Assembly: GCF_018449695.1 (NCBI RefSeq)
Contig: NZ_JAAVUY010000012.1
Location: forward strand, 1-64,000
Direction of reading: 5' to 3'
Source of the DNA: Bradyrhizobium sp. dw_411
Lineage (GTDB): Bacteria; Pseudomonadota; Alphaproteobacteria; Rhizobiales; Xanthobacteraceae
DNA length: 64,000 nucleotides
The position numbers were made by a program, and so were the translations under genes. The notes beneath the pieces are model-generated. The model did no database searches and had not been told where the DNA came from. It was given only the letters and a program-made list of their open reading frames with translations. How positions within the stretch are numbered: position 1 is the stretch's first letter; every line of letters begins with the position of its first letter. This document shows positions 8,487 through 16,375 of this stretch, piece by piece.

Positions 8487-8612
8487 TTTCGGTGCGATCC
8501 ACAGCCGCAGCCCGAACGATACGAGGCCAACCGTGCCGACGCCGCCGAGCCAAAGCGCCACAAACCACAGCAGGCGCTGGGCGAGGGGGCGCGTTTTGGG
8601 CGGCGTTGGCAT
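8484..8612 (-). CDS. DUF2474 small membrane subunit of the bd-type oxidase
   Basis: A 42-residue gene, starting MPTPPKTRPLAQRL and ending in GLRLWIAPK, with one membrane helix rich in Trp, Leu and Gly (about residues 14-35). The start ATG overlaps the cydB stop by one base (TGATG), so translation is coupled. Position and composition match DUF2474 proteins found after cioB/cydB, which are thought to play the role of CydX in cyanide-insensitive oxidases. It is the third gene of the cydA-cydB unit. Product function is inferred from position and family resemblance. Confidence 0.8.
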   Translation of the reverse strand: MPTPPKTRPLAQRLLWFVALWLGGVGTVGLVSFGLRLWIAPK

Positions 8613-9625
8613 CAATGATAGCCGCTTCCGGCTTTTACCTTGCCGCGAAATACCCAATAGGCCCAGCCGGTATAGCCGAGGATCAGCGGCACCAGTACGG
8701 CGACGCCAACCAGCATGAAGACCTGGCTATTTTCAGGCGCGGCCGCCTGCCAGATGGTGATGCTCTGCGGCACGATGTAGGGCCACATGCTGATGCCAAG
8801 CCCGGCATAGGACAGCGCGAACAGCGCCAGCGACAAAAAGAACGGCTGGTAATCCCGCTTGCCGGCGAGGCTGCGCAGCAGCATCACGGCGACCGCGGCG
8901 ACCGCGACCGGTACCGGCGCGGTCAGGAGCACATTCGGCCAGGTGAACCAGCGCTGGGCATATTGGACATGGAGGAACGGCGTGGCGATGCTGACCGCGC
9001 CGATGGCGCCCAGCATCGCGAACAGGAAAACCCAGCTCAGATGGTAGGCCTTGTCGCGAAGCTCGCCCTCGGTCTTGAGCACCAGCCATGTCGCGCCGAG
9101 CAGCGCATAGCCTATGGCCAGCGCGAGGCCGGTCAGAATGCTGAACGGAGTCAGCCAATCCCACCAGCCGCCGGCATAATGCCGCCCGTCGACATGGATG
9201 CCCTGCAGGATGGCACCGAGCGCGATCCCCTGCGCCAGTGCCGCCACCAGCGATCCACCTGCGAAAGCGAGATCCCAGCGGTTTCGTCCGCTCTGTGTCG
9301 TACGCCAGCGGAATTCAAAGGCGACGCCGCGAAAGATCAGCCCGATCAGCATCGCGATGATCGGCGTGTACAGCGCCGGCATCAGCACCGAATAGGCCAG
9401 CGGAAACGCCGCCATCATGCCGCCACCGCCGAGCACCAGCCAGGTTTCGTTGCCGTCCCAAACCGGTGCCACGGTGTTCATGATGACGTCGCGGTCGGCC
9501 TTGTTTGGAAATAACGGAAACAGGATGCCGAGACCGAGATCGAATCCGTCCATCACGATATAGACGAAGACGGCGAAGGCGATGATGAACGCCCAGATCG
9601 TCGCGATGTCGATGCTGCTGGCCAT
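8612..9625 (-). CDS. cydB: Cytochrome bd-type quinol oxidase subunit II
   Basis: 337 residues, eight to nine membrane helices. N-terminal motif FVYIVMDGFDLGLGILFP, followed by VAPVWDGNETWLVLGGG, both hallmarks of CydB. It pairs with subunit I in the inner membrane to reduce oxygen with quinol electrons. Its ATG overlaps the cydA stop by one base, and its own stop overlaps the DUF2474 start in the same way, giving tight stoichiometric coupling. Together with a short-loop subunit I this is the cyanide-insensitive (CIO) subtype, so cioB is an alternative name. Confidence 0.95.
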   Translation of the reverse strand: MASSIDIATIWAFIIAFAVFVYIVMDGFDLGLGILFPLFPNKADRDVIMNTVAPVWDGNETWLVLGGGGMMAAFPLAYSVLMPALYTPIIAMLIGLIFRGVAFEFRWRTTQSGRNRWDLAFAGGSLVAALAQGIALGAILQGIHVDGRHYAGGWWDWLTPFSILTGLALAIGYALLGATWLVLKTEGELRDKAYHLSWVFLFAMLGAIGAVSIATPFLHVQYAQRWFTWPNVLLTAPVPVAVAAVAVMLLRSLAGKRDYQPFFLSLALFALSYAGLGISMWPYIVPQSITIWQAAAPENSQVFMLVGVAVLVPLILGYTGWAYWVFRGKVKAGSGYH

Positions 9626-11040
9626 CAGACAGCCCCACCGGTTACGGTACCGGCCGCGGGCGTAATCCCGGCGGCGCGGGCAGGGATATCGCCGCGCGGT
9701 CCTTCCTCGCCCCGATGCGGCGGTGCCGCCATCAACCGCAGGAGATAGACCACGCCGGTGGTGAACACCGTGAAATAGACGATTACGAATGCGATCAGCG
9801 ACGAGGCGACCGCGGGTGCCGCCAAGGGCGAAGCCGATTCAACTGTTCGCAACAGCCCGTAGACCGTGAACGGCTGACGTCCGGTCTCGGTGGTGATCCA
9901 TCCAGCGAGCACGGCCATAAAGCCTGCCGGTCCCATCGCCATCGCAAACATATGCAACAGGCGGGACTGATACAGCGTGCCGCGCCAGCGATTCCAAAGG
10001 CTGAACAGGCCAAGCCCGAGAATCAGGAATCCCAACCCGACCATGACCCGGAACGACCAGAAGGTGATCGGCACCGGCGGCCAGTTTTCGCGCGGCACGG
10101 TATCGAGGCCTGCCATCGGGGCGTCGGGCGAATGTTTCAGAATCAGCGAACCCAGTTTTGGAATTTCGACCGCGTATTTGACCTTGCCGGCGGCTTGGTC
10201 GGGCAGGCCGAACAGGATCAGCGGCGCGCCGTCCTTGTGGCTCTCGTAATGGCCTTCCATCGCCATGATTTTGGTCGGCTGATGCTCCAGCGTGTTGAGG
10301 CCGTGCTGGTCGCCCGCGAGAATCTGGATCGGGGCCACCAGGGTGGCCATCCACATCGCCATCGAAAACATCACCCGCGCACCGGGCAGATGCTGATCGC
10401 GCCACAGATGAAACGCGCCGACGGCGCCCACCACCAGCGACGTCGTAAGGTAGGCCGCCAGAACCATATGGACGAGACGATAGGGGAACGAGGGATTGAA
10501 GATCACCTTGAGCCAGTCGGCGGCGATGAATTGCCCGTCGGCATTGATCGCATAGCCGGCCGGCGTCTGCATCCAGGAATTGGCGGACAGAATCCAGAAC
10601 GCCGAGATCAGGGTGCCGGTCGCGACCATCAGCGTGGCGAGGAAATGCAGCCTGTGGCCGACTCGCTCCAGGCCGAACAGCATCACGCCGAGGAAGCCCG
10701 CTTCCAGGAAAAATGCGGTCAGCACCTCATAGGCCATCAACGGGCCGATCACCGGGCCGGTCTTGTCTGCAAACACCGACCAGTTGGTGCCGAACTGGTA
10801 GGACATCACGATGCCCGATACGACGCCCATCCCGAACGTGACGGCGAAAATCTTCAGCCAGTAATTAAACAGATTGATGAAGACTTCGCGCCCGGTCCAC
10901 AGCCACAGCCCTTCAAGTACCGCGAGGTAGCTTGCAAGCCCGATCGTGAAGGCTGGGAATACGATGTGAAATGACATCGTGAAGGCAAACTGCGCCCGGG
11001 CCAACACCGCTGCATCCCAGCCTTCGAACATGACACCCAT
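9625..11040 (-). CDS. cydA: Cytochrome bd-type quinol oxidase subunit I (CIO subtype)
   Basis: 471 residues. FTMSFHIVFPAF near residues 19-30 carries the high-spin heme ligand; RLVHMVLAAYLTTS has the second His; FWSFRVMVG carries the Met ligand of heme b558; GWITTETGRQPFTVYG is the conserved CydA motif. The quinol loop between helices 6 and 7 is short (no long Q-loop insert), as in cyanide-insensitive oxidases. First gene of a three-gene unit with overlapping stops and starts. ATG at 11040 is used; an in-frame ATG nine bases downstream is possible. An inverted repeat (TATAGGG-N5-CCCTATA) lies eight bases upstream of the start, a candidate control site. cioA is the alternative name. Confidence 0.95.
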   Translation of the reverse strand: MGVMFEGWDAAVLARAQFAFTMSFHIVFPAFTIGLASYLAVLEGLWLWTGREVFINLFNYWLKIFAVTFGMGVVSGIVMSYQFGTNWSVFADKTGPVIGPLMAYEVLTAFFLEAGFLGVMLFGLERVGHRLHFLATLMVATGTLISAFWILSANSWMQTPAGYAINADGQFIAADWLKVIFNPSFPYRLVHMVLAAYLTTSLVVGAVGAFHLWRDQHLPGARVMFSMAMWMATLVAPIQILAGDQHGLNTLEHQPTKIMAMEGHYESHKDGAPLILFGLPDQAAGKVKYAVEIPKLGSLILKHSPDAPMAGLDTVPRENWPPVPITFWSFRVMVGLGFLILGLGLFSLWNRWRGTLYQSRLLHMFAMAMGPAGFMAVLAGWITTETGRQPFTVYGLLRTVESASPLAAPAVASSLIAFVIVYFTVFTTGVVYLLRLMAAPPHRGEEGPRGDIPARAAGITPAAGTVTGGAV

Positions 11041-11047
11041 CCATCGT

Positions 11048-11066
11048 TATAGGGAGCCACCCTATA
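11048..11066. promoter_or_regulatory. Inverted repeat in the cydA leader
   Basis: TATAGGG (11048-11054), spacer AGCCA, CCCTATA (11060-11066). It lies 8-26 bases upstream of the cydA ATG, covering the expected ribosome-binding region, and could be an operator or a translation-blocking hairpin. Confidence 0.55.
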
Positions 11067-11163
11067 GCGCTTATGGTTGCGTTGGAACTATACAAGCGGA
11101 TGAATTCGCGCGTGGGATGGATAGCTGCCATCTCTGGAAAGCGGCGAACATGGCCGCGCATAC

Positions 11164-11201
11164 AAAAACGACCCGAGGAACGTCATTCCATTCGGGTCGT
11201 T
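11164..11201 (-). terminator. Rho-independent terminator of the ECF sigma gene
   Basis: Read leftwards: arm AACGACCCGA (11192-11201 complement), inner GGAA/TTCC pairing, arm TCGGGTCGTT (11167-11176 complement), then a run of T. It lies about 35 bases past the sigma-factor stop. Confidence 0.8.
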
Positions 11202-11234
11202 AAAAGTCTTTGAAAGCGATATTTGACGCTCAGT

Positions 11235-11846
11235 TCACGCTGCCAGGGTGTCGACGCCGGCTACCCGGAGCAGATCTGCGAGCTGTTTGCGGGCATAAAA
11301 CATCCGGGTCTTCACCGTGCTTTGCGGAATCCCGATGATCTTGCCGACCTCTTCCACCGATTTTTCGTGATAATAGACGAGGTTGATGATCTCGCGGTGC
11401 GCCGGTGACAGTTTCGCGACGCAGGCGCGCAGGATGGCGCTGGTGTTGCTGCGATCCAGCGAGGCTTCCGGGGTGTCCGCCTCATCGGCGATTTCAAGCA
11501 CGTCTTCCTGGTCGAGATCCTCATGCCGGCGCTGGCGCAGCGCGGTCAGCGCCTTGAAGCGGGCAATCGATAACAGCCACGTGGACACCTGAGAGCGGCC
11601 TTCGAACTGACTGGCGGTGCGCCACACGTCCAGGAAGACCTGGCTGACAAGGTCTTCCGCCATGGTGGCATCCCGGACCATGCGAAGGATGAAGCGGTAA
11701 ACCCGCACATTGTGACGGGAATAGAGGATGTGCATCGCTGTACGGCCGCCATCGGCAATACTTTCCAGTAGCATCTCATCCGAGGTCGCCTGGGCGGCGA
11801 TGATGCCCTGGCGGGCTGCTTCATTGATGGCGATGACGTTCTGCAT
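11235..11846 (-). CDS. ECF-type RNA polymerase sigma factor
   Basis: 203 residues. Region 2 spans about residues 35-100 with YSRHNVRVYRFILRMVRD and DLVSQVFLDVWR; region 4 spans about 140-190 with LSPAHREIINLVYYHEKS and IPQSTVKTRMFYARKQL, a helix-turn-helix for the -35 element. There is no region 1 or 3, as in the ECF group. ATG at 11846 has GGGAG upstream; longer in-frame starts run through non-coding-like sequence. No anti-sigma gene is adjacent, so it may be controlled at transcription level or by a distant partner. A 10-base-arm inverted repeat lies about 115 bases upstream, and a good terminator follows the gene. Confidence 0.9.
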   Translation of the reverse strand: MQNVIAINEAARQGIIAAQATSDEMLLESIADGGRTAMHILYSRHNVRVYRFILRMVRDATMAEDLVSQVFLDVWRTASQFEGRSQVSTWLLSIARFKALTALRQRRHEDLDQEDVLEIADEADTPEASLDRSNTSAILRACVAKLSPAHREIINLVYYHEKSVEEVGKIIGIPQSTVKTRMFYARKQLADLLRVAGVDTLAA

Positions 11847-11960
11847 GACAGGCTCCCACTGACCGCTACGTTGCGGCGCTCCGTTGGGCAAATTGGTAAA
11901 GAGCCAACGTTTCGGGACGTCTGCACGAAAAGCGGAAAATGGTTTCATGCGCAGGAGAAT

Positions 11961-11989
11961 TGTTTCGTCGTCACTTCGGCGACGAAACA
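11961..11989. promoter_or_regulatory. Inverted repeat upstream of the ECF sigma gene
   Basis: TGTTTCGTCG (11961-11970), 9-base spacer, CGACGAAACA (11980-11989), perfect arms. It lies in the 292-base gap 11847-12138, in which no other gene is seen. Candidate operator or terminator of the SMP-30-like gene that reads toward it; no T-run supports the terminator option on either strand. Confidence 0.5.
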
Positions 11990-12138
11990 TTCGGACAGGA
12001 AATGTGAGCAATTTGAATGAGGTAAATTTTAGGTTGTTGTTTCGCCGCCTCGGCGGCCCACTGAGCCGAAAACGCGGAACCTTTTCGTTGGTTGCGAATT
12101 TGCGGGTTTCCCGATCCAGTAGGCAGGTATTCCGCGGC

Positions 12139-13077
12139 CTATTTCCGTTCGCTACAGGCCCGGAGACAGGTTTCACGGCCCGGGCGGTCGGTACGGAATG
12201 ACTCAACGAACCCGCCTTTGCGCTGTGTCACAAAAACCGTCTTTCCGTCAGGGCCGCCAAAGGCGAGATTGGTCGGCTCCCTGGCATTAAGCGGTATTTC
12301 CCGCTTCAATTTCCCCTGCGGATTCAGCACGGCGATGGTGCCTTTGAGGATTCGTGCCACAAACAGGTCTCCGGCGGTGTCGGTGCGCAGGCCGTCAATA
12401 TCGAAATCGTCGAATCGCTTCACGAGTGTCGGCGAGAGAAGGTGGCTGCCGTCGATCCGGTACGACCAGATTTCTCGCGTATCGGACTCGCCGACATAGA
12501 GCGTCTTGCCGTCCGGGCTGAGATCGATCCCGTTGGTGGTGCTCATATGGCGATCGGCGATCATTCGTTCTCCGGTAACGGCGCCGTCGGAGGATTTCCC
12601 AATCCGCCAGACCTGCCCGTCGTGCTGCTTCCAATGGGGGTCGCTCGCATAGATCGTGCCGTCCGTCGCGATCGTCATATCGTTGGGCTGATTGAAATCG
12701 TCGGAATGGAAATAGGTTTCGACGTCTTTCCCGTCCGCGCTGACCAGGAAGATATTATGCTTCTTGTAGTCGGCGACGAACATGCGGCCGTCGCGATCGA
12801 AACGGATTGCATTTCCCACGCTGCCTTCGGGCAGGACCGCGAACAGTTCCGATTGCGAGGCGCCAGCCGGCAGTTTCCCGATCGTGCCGGGCTTGCCGAA
12901 ATTGACGACGTAGAGATTTCCGCTTCCGTCGACAGCCGGTCCTTCGATACCGAATGTGTATTCGCCGGCCGGCGTGACTTGCCGGCTTTGGAATTTGGCT
13001 TCCTGCGCGATTGCGCACGATGCGGTGATCCAGCAAACGGCAAGCTCGCAAAAGAACAAGAATGTTTTGTTCAACAT
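12139..13077 (-). CDS. SMP-30/gluconolactonase-like beta-propeller protein, exported
   Basis: 312 residues with a signal peptide (about 1-24, CAIAQEA). The mature part has repeated propeller-type motifs: GPAVDGSGNLYVVNF, GNAIRFDRDGRMFVADY, QPNDMTIATDGTIYASD, TNGIDLSPDGKTLYVGES and IDGLRTDTAGDLFVARI. The pattern N-D/G-hydrophobic with acidic residues fits SMP-30/strictosidine-synthase-like calcium enzymes (lactonases). An ATG at 13077 or a GTG at 13083 could start it; neither has a strong ribosome site. Between the ECF sigma gene and a small secreted protein gene. Substrate unknown; lactone hydrolysis is the family guess. Confidence 0.82.
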   Translation of the reverse strand: MLNKTFLFFCELAVCWITASCAIAQEAKFQSRQVTPAGEYTFGIEGPAVDGSGNLYVVNFGKPGTIGKLPAGASQSELFAVLPEGSVGNAIRFDRDGRMFVADYKKHNIFLVSADGKDVETYFHSDDFNQPNDMTIATDGTIYASDPHWKQHDGQVWRIGKSSDGAVTGERMIADRHMSTTNGIDLSPDGKTLYVGESDTREIWSYRIDGSHLLSPTLVKRFDDFDIDGLRTDTAGDLFVARILKGTIAVLNPQGKLKREIPLNAREPTNLAFGGPDGKTVFVTQRKGGFVESFRTDRPGRETCLRACSERK

Positions 13078-13367
13078 CGTCACCGTTCGCGTCCGAGCAC
13101 ACCCCGTTCAGGTACTGGTTGGCCGGACAGGTGATGCGGCTGCGGGTCGGCGCTTGCTTACGAGCTTTTCGACTTGAATTGCGCCGCATTCGTGTCTGTG
13201 CGGCTTTGGAACCTGCTCTCGTCTCTCGTCCCGGAAATCTTGTCCCGGAAAAATGTGCGCCGGCCAAAAAGCTCACAAAATCCTAACAATGTGTCATGTT
13301 GTAACGCTACCTATGGTTTTGTTATGACAAGCCCACCAATTTGTGCCTCGGTCCATGGAGCGTTGAT

Positions 13368-13859
13368 ATGACGAAGCTGATCTTGAAAACATCGAGGGCC
13401 ATCTTTCTCATCGTTATCCTCGGTCAATCCGCTGCCTCGGCGGCGCCCGCGAGCACATCGGGGGCAACGGCTCTCGCGGTCGCCGCGGTGGTGGCTCGGT
13501 ATTCGCCACTTCTAAGCGCCTATGAGCAAAGGCTGATCGCGGGAATATTCGACGGCAACGTTAAGTCTCACGACAAACGGAAATTGTCGGTCACCGCCGA
13601 GAGCGTTACGTGCAGGATCAGCAACGTCGCCATCGCCGAACGAAGTTGCGAACTGACTTTCAAGAAAGGCAAGCGCAGCCTGAAGGGCCGCGAGGCCAAT
13701 GAGCTTTACGCCACGTTGGGTTCAGCGGGCGTCGTTGCAGAAGGTGCGGCCGGCTCGATGATTGAAGGCGTCACCAAACTGAATTGCACGCTTGATCCTG
13801 CCGTGATCAAGGACAATTCCGGCGGGGGTGCCGACTGCTCGTTTGCCACGAGCCAGTAA
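13368..13859 (+). CDS. Small exported protein of unknown function
   Basis: 163 residues. A clear signal peptide (MTKLILKTSRAIFLIVIL... cut after SAAPA, about residue 27) precedes an alanine-rich stretch and a polar domain with four cysteines (in VTCRIS, RSCELT, LNCTL and DCSF), enough for two disulfides in the periplasm. ATG at 13368 has GGAG eight bases upstream. I do not recognise the family. It stands alone, with its 3' end tail to tail with the response-regulator gene. The upstream 290 bases (13078-13367) are less GC-rich than the surroundings and contain TGTCAT...ATGACA arms at 13292-13329, but no gene is seen. Confidence 0.72.
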   Translation: MTKLILKTSRAIFLIVILGQSAASAAPASTSGATALAVAAVVARYSPLLSAYEQRLIAGIFDGNVKSHDKRKLSVTAESVTCRISNVAIAERSCELTFKKGKRSLKGREANELYATLGSAGVVAEGAAGSMIEGVTKLNCTLDPAVIKDNSGGGADCSFATSQ

Positions 13860-13876
13860 TCGCGCAAGATTTCACG

Positions 13877-14620
13877 TCAGGTCTTGTCGCCGGATGGCGA
13901 GAACAGATATCCGCCGCCCCGGATAGTGCGGATGACCGCAGGCTTGGTCGGGTCCGGTTCGATCTTGCGCCGGATCCGCATGATGCGCAGATCGACCGCG
14001 CGGTCGAAGGCTTCGCTGTCGCGTGCGTTCGCCAGTTCCAGCAGACGCTCGCGTGACAGCACCCGCTTCGGGTTGGCCGCGAATACTTTCAGCAGTCCGA
14101 ATTCGGAAGCCGTCAGCGGATGCTCGTTACCCTCGTCGTCGCGCAATGCCTGCGCCTCGAGGTCGAGCCATTTGGTTCCAAACCGCACCAACTGGTCCTT
14201 CGCCGCTTTCGGCGCTGTGGCTTCAGGCGCTGTGGCCTGCGCCCGCGCCGGAGCGCTGCGCCGTAATACCGAGCGGATTCGGGCCATCAATTCGCGCAAT
14301 TCGCAAGGCTTTGCGACGTAATCGTCGGCGCCGAGTTCCAGCCCGACCACGCGATCGATCGGGCTTGCGGTCGCCGTCAGCATGATGACGGGGACATTGG
14401 TGCGGCTTTTCAGGTCGCGAATGATGGAAAGCCCGTCTTCCTCCGGCATGTTCAGGTCGAGCACGACGAGATCGGGCACCGTGACCTCGATCGCGCCGCG
14501 CAGGCTCTTGCCGCCGTCGCACAGCGTCACGGTAAAGCCGTGCATCTTGAGATAATCGCCGACCATCTCGCGGGCCGGCGCCTCGTCGTCGACTATGATG
14601 ATGTGCTGACTTTGGCTCAT
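13877..14620 (-). CDS. OmpR-family response regulator
   Basis: 247 residues. Receiver domain 5-120 with acidic pocket DDE (11-13), phosphoacceptor Asp55 in VVLDLNMPEEDG, Thr in LTATA and Lys in YVAKP. A linker rich in Ala and Pro (about 122-142) leads to a winged-helix DNA-binding domain ending in RTIRGGGYLF. Last gene of the signalling operon, 12 bases after the hybrid kinase stop. It would be phosphorylated by one of the two kinases encoded upstream and bind promoter DNA. Targets unknown; no autoregulatory site is evident. Confidence 0.93.
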   Translation of the reverse strand: MSQSQHIIIVDDEAPAREMVGDYLKMHGFTVTLCDGGKSLRGAIEVTVPDLVVLDLNMPEEDGLSIIRDLKSRTNVPVIMLTATASPIDRVVGLELGADDYVAKPCELRELMARIRSVLRRSAPARAQATAPEATAPKAAKDQLVRFGTKWLDLEAQALRDDEGNEHPLTASEFGLLKVFAANPKRVLSRERLLELANARDSEAFDRAVDLRIMRIRRKIEPDPTKPAVIRTIRGGGYLFSPSGDKT

Positions 14621-14632
14621 GTCATTCTTCGA

Positions 14633-16375
14633 TCATGCGTCTGTCGCGGGCAATGTGACGGTGAAGGTGGATCCCTGTCCCGGTCCGGCGCTATCGGCCG
14701 TGACTTCGCCGCCATGCATGTCGATAATGCGCTTGACGATCGATAAACCGAGACCGGTCGAGCTTTCGCCGCCGGTCGGCTTGGCGGAAAGCCGCTGGAA
14801 CCGGCCGAACAGCCGTCCGAGATCTTCGGGCGACAGGCCGGCGCCTTCGTCGGCGATGCGGATGATGGTGTTGTTCTTCTCGTGACTCACCAGCATGGTG
14901 ATCTTGCCGCCGATCGGACTGTATTTGATGGCGTTGCTGATGAGATTGTCGATCGCCTCGCGAATCCGGTCGGCATCGCACATGGTCACGATATTCGGCG
15001 GCGCCGACACCGTAATAGTCTGCTGCTTGTTGACGGCCGATGGCTGGTTGGCATCGGCGACTTCCCGGACCAGGCCCGCGACATCGACCGGCTCACGGCG
15101 GATGGTGATGTCGAAGGCGTCGGCCATCGCGTCCGAAATCAGGTGATCGACCATCGAGGTCAGCCGCTTTGTGGCATCGCGAATGTGTTCGACCTGCGAG
15201 GTAACGCTCTCCTTGGACGAGCCGGCGCCGATCAATTCGGTCAGCATTTCGGTGCGGCCGAGAATGACGCCGAGCGGGTTCTTCAAATCGTGGGCGACGG
15301 TGCCGAGAATTTCGTTCTTGAAGCCGTTGGCGCGCTGCAGCCGCAGCCACTGCGCGGACAGTCTGCGATTGGCCTGCATCAGCGCGCGGGTGCGCTGGGC
15401 GACGCGATCTTCTAGCTGCGTGTTGGCTTCGTGCAGTTGCTGATACAGAATGACATTGTCGAACGCGATCGAAAGCCGGCTGCCGAAAATCTCGACCAGC
15501 GAGCGGTCGGTTTCGGACAATTGGCGCTCGGCCTGCAGCAGCACCACCACTTCGCGTCCGCTGCCGGTGCGAATGTAGAGCACGGTGCGGTGGTCGAAGA
15601 ATTCGTGCTTGCGGCGCCTGAAGGCGGCTTCCACCATCGAGCGTAAATCTTCGTCGAGTGATTTGGAGCTGGCCATCCCGATAAAGCGGCTGTAGCAGCC
15701 GGAGCCGGCCAGTACGGAAAAGTCGTCGCCGATCACACCGCCGTCGCGCAGCACCAGAATGCCGGCGCAATCGACGTTCAACAGAGACGCGATCTGCGTC
15801 AGCACGCCTTCGGCGAGCCGCTGCATGGATTTGAAGTCGTACAGGGTCGAGGCGGCATCGATGATGATTTCCAGCCCGCGCCGGGTCTGGACCATGCGCT
15901 CGAGCTGCTGGTAGCTGCGAAGCGCCGCGGTCAGCGAAGTGAACAGCTTGTCGGCGGTGAGCTCGGTCTTCGCCTTGTAGTCGTTGATGTCGTATTGGAC
16001 GATCACGCGGCGCTCGGGCGCCTGCCCGGGCTGGCCGGTGCGCAGGATGATACGGACGGTTTCATTCCCGAGTTCATTGCGGATATATTCGACCAGATCG
16101 AGGCCGGCCGCGTCGGTTTCCATGATGACATCGAGCAGCACGGCCGCGATGTCGGGATGGGCGCGCATCAAGGTCCGGCCCTCGGCGGCCGAATAGGCCG
16201 ACAGGATCTCGAGCGACTGCCCATTGAGATTGTAGTCGCTCAGCGCAAAGCGGGTGCCTTCATGTACGGCCTGATCGTCGTCGATGACGGCGACCTTCCA
16301 CTTGCGCGCTGTCGACGTTTCCGGAGCGGTTCCGGTATCGTCGATCAGGTGGAGGACATCGTCCTGTTCGGCCAT
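14633..16375 (-). CDS. Receiver-DUF3369-histidine kinase hybrid (cytoplasmic)
   Basis: 580 residues, no membrane helix. Order: receiver domain (about 26-145) with DDD at 32-34 and phosphoacceptor Asp82 in LLDVIME; a DUF3369/GAF-like sensory part (about 150-315); a coiled-coil stretch (315-350); HisKA with His362 in VAHDLKNP; and an HATPase with DEGAGLS and GLGLSIVKRI. Its start lies 31 bases inside the end of the upstream kinase gene. A receiver before the kinase core suggests that it accepts phosphate from the membrane kinase and relays it to the OmpR-type regulator downstream, a phosphorelay read from gene order. Confidence 0.92.
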   Translation of the reverse strand: MAEQDDVLHLIDDTGTAPETSTARKWKVAVIDDDQAVHEGTRFALSDYNLNGQSLEILSAYSAAEGRTLMRAHPDIAAVLLDVIMETDAAGLDLVEYIRNELGNETVRIILRTGQPGQAPERRVIVQYDINDYKAKTELTADKLFTSLTAALRSYQQLERMVQTRRGLEIIIDAASTLYDFKSMQRLAEGVLTQIASLLNVDCAGILVLRDGGVIGDDFSVLAGSGCYSRFIGMASSKSLDEDLRSMVEAAFRRRKHEFFDHRTVLYIRTGSGREVVVLLQAERQLSETDRSLVEIFGSRLSIAFDNVILYQQLHEANTQLEDRVAQRTRALMQANRRLSAQWLRLQRANGFKNEILGTVAHDLKNPLGVILGRTEMLTELIGAGSSKESVTSQVEHIRDATKRLTSMVDHLISDAMADAFDITIRREPVDVAGLVREVADANQPSAVNKQQTITVSAPPNIVTMCDADRIREAIDNLISNAIKYSPIGGKITMLVSHEKNNTIIRIADEGAGLSPEDLGRLFGRFQRLSAKPTGGESSTGLGLSIVKRIIDMHGGEVTADSAGPGQGSTFTVTLPATDA

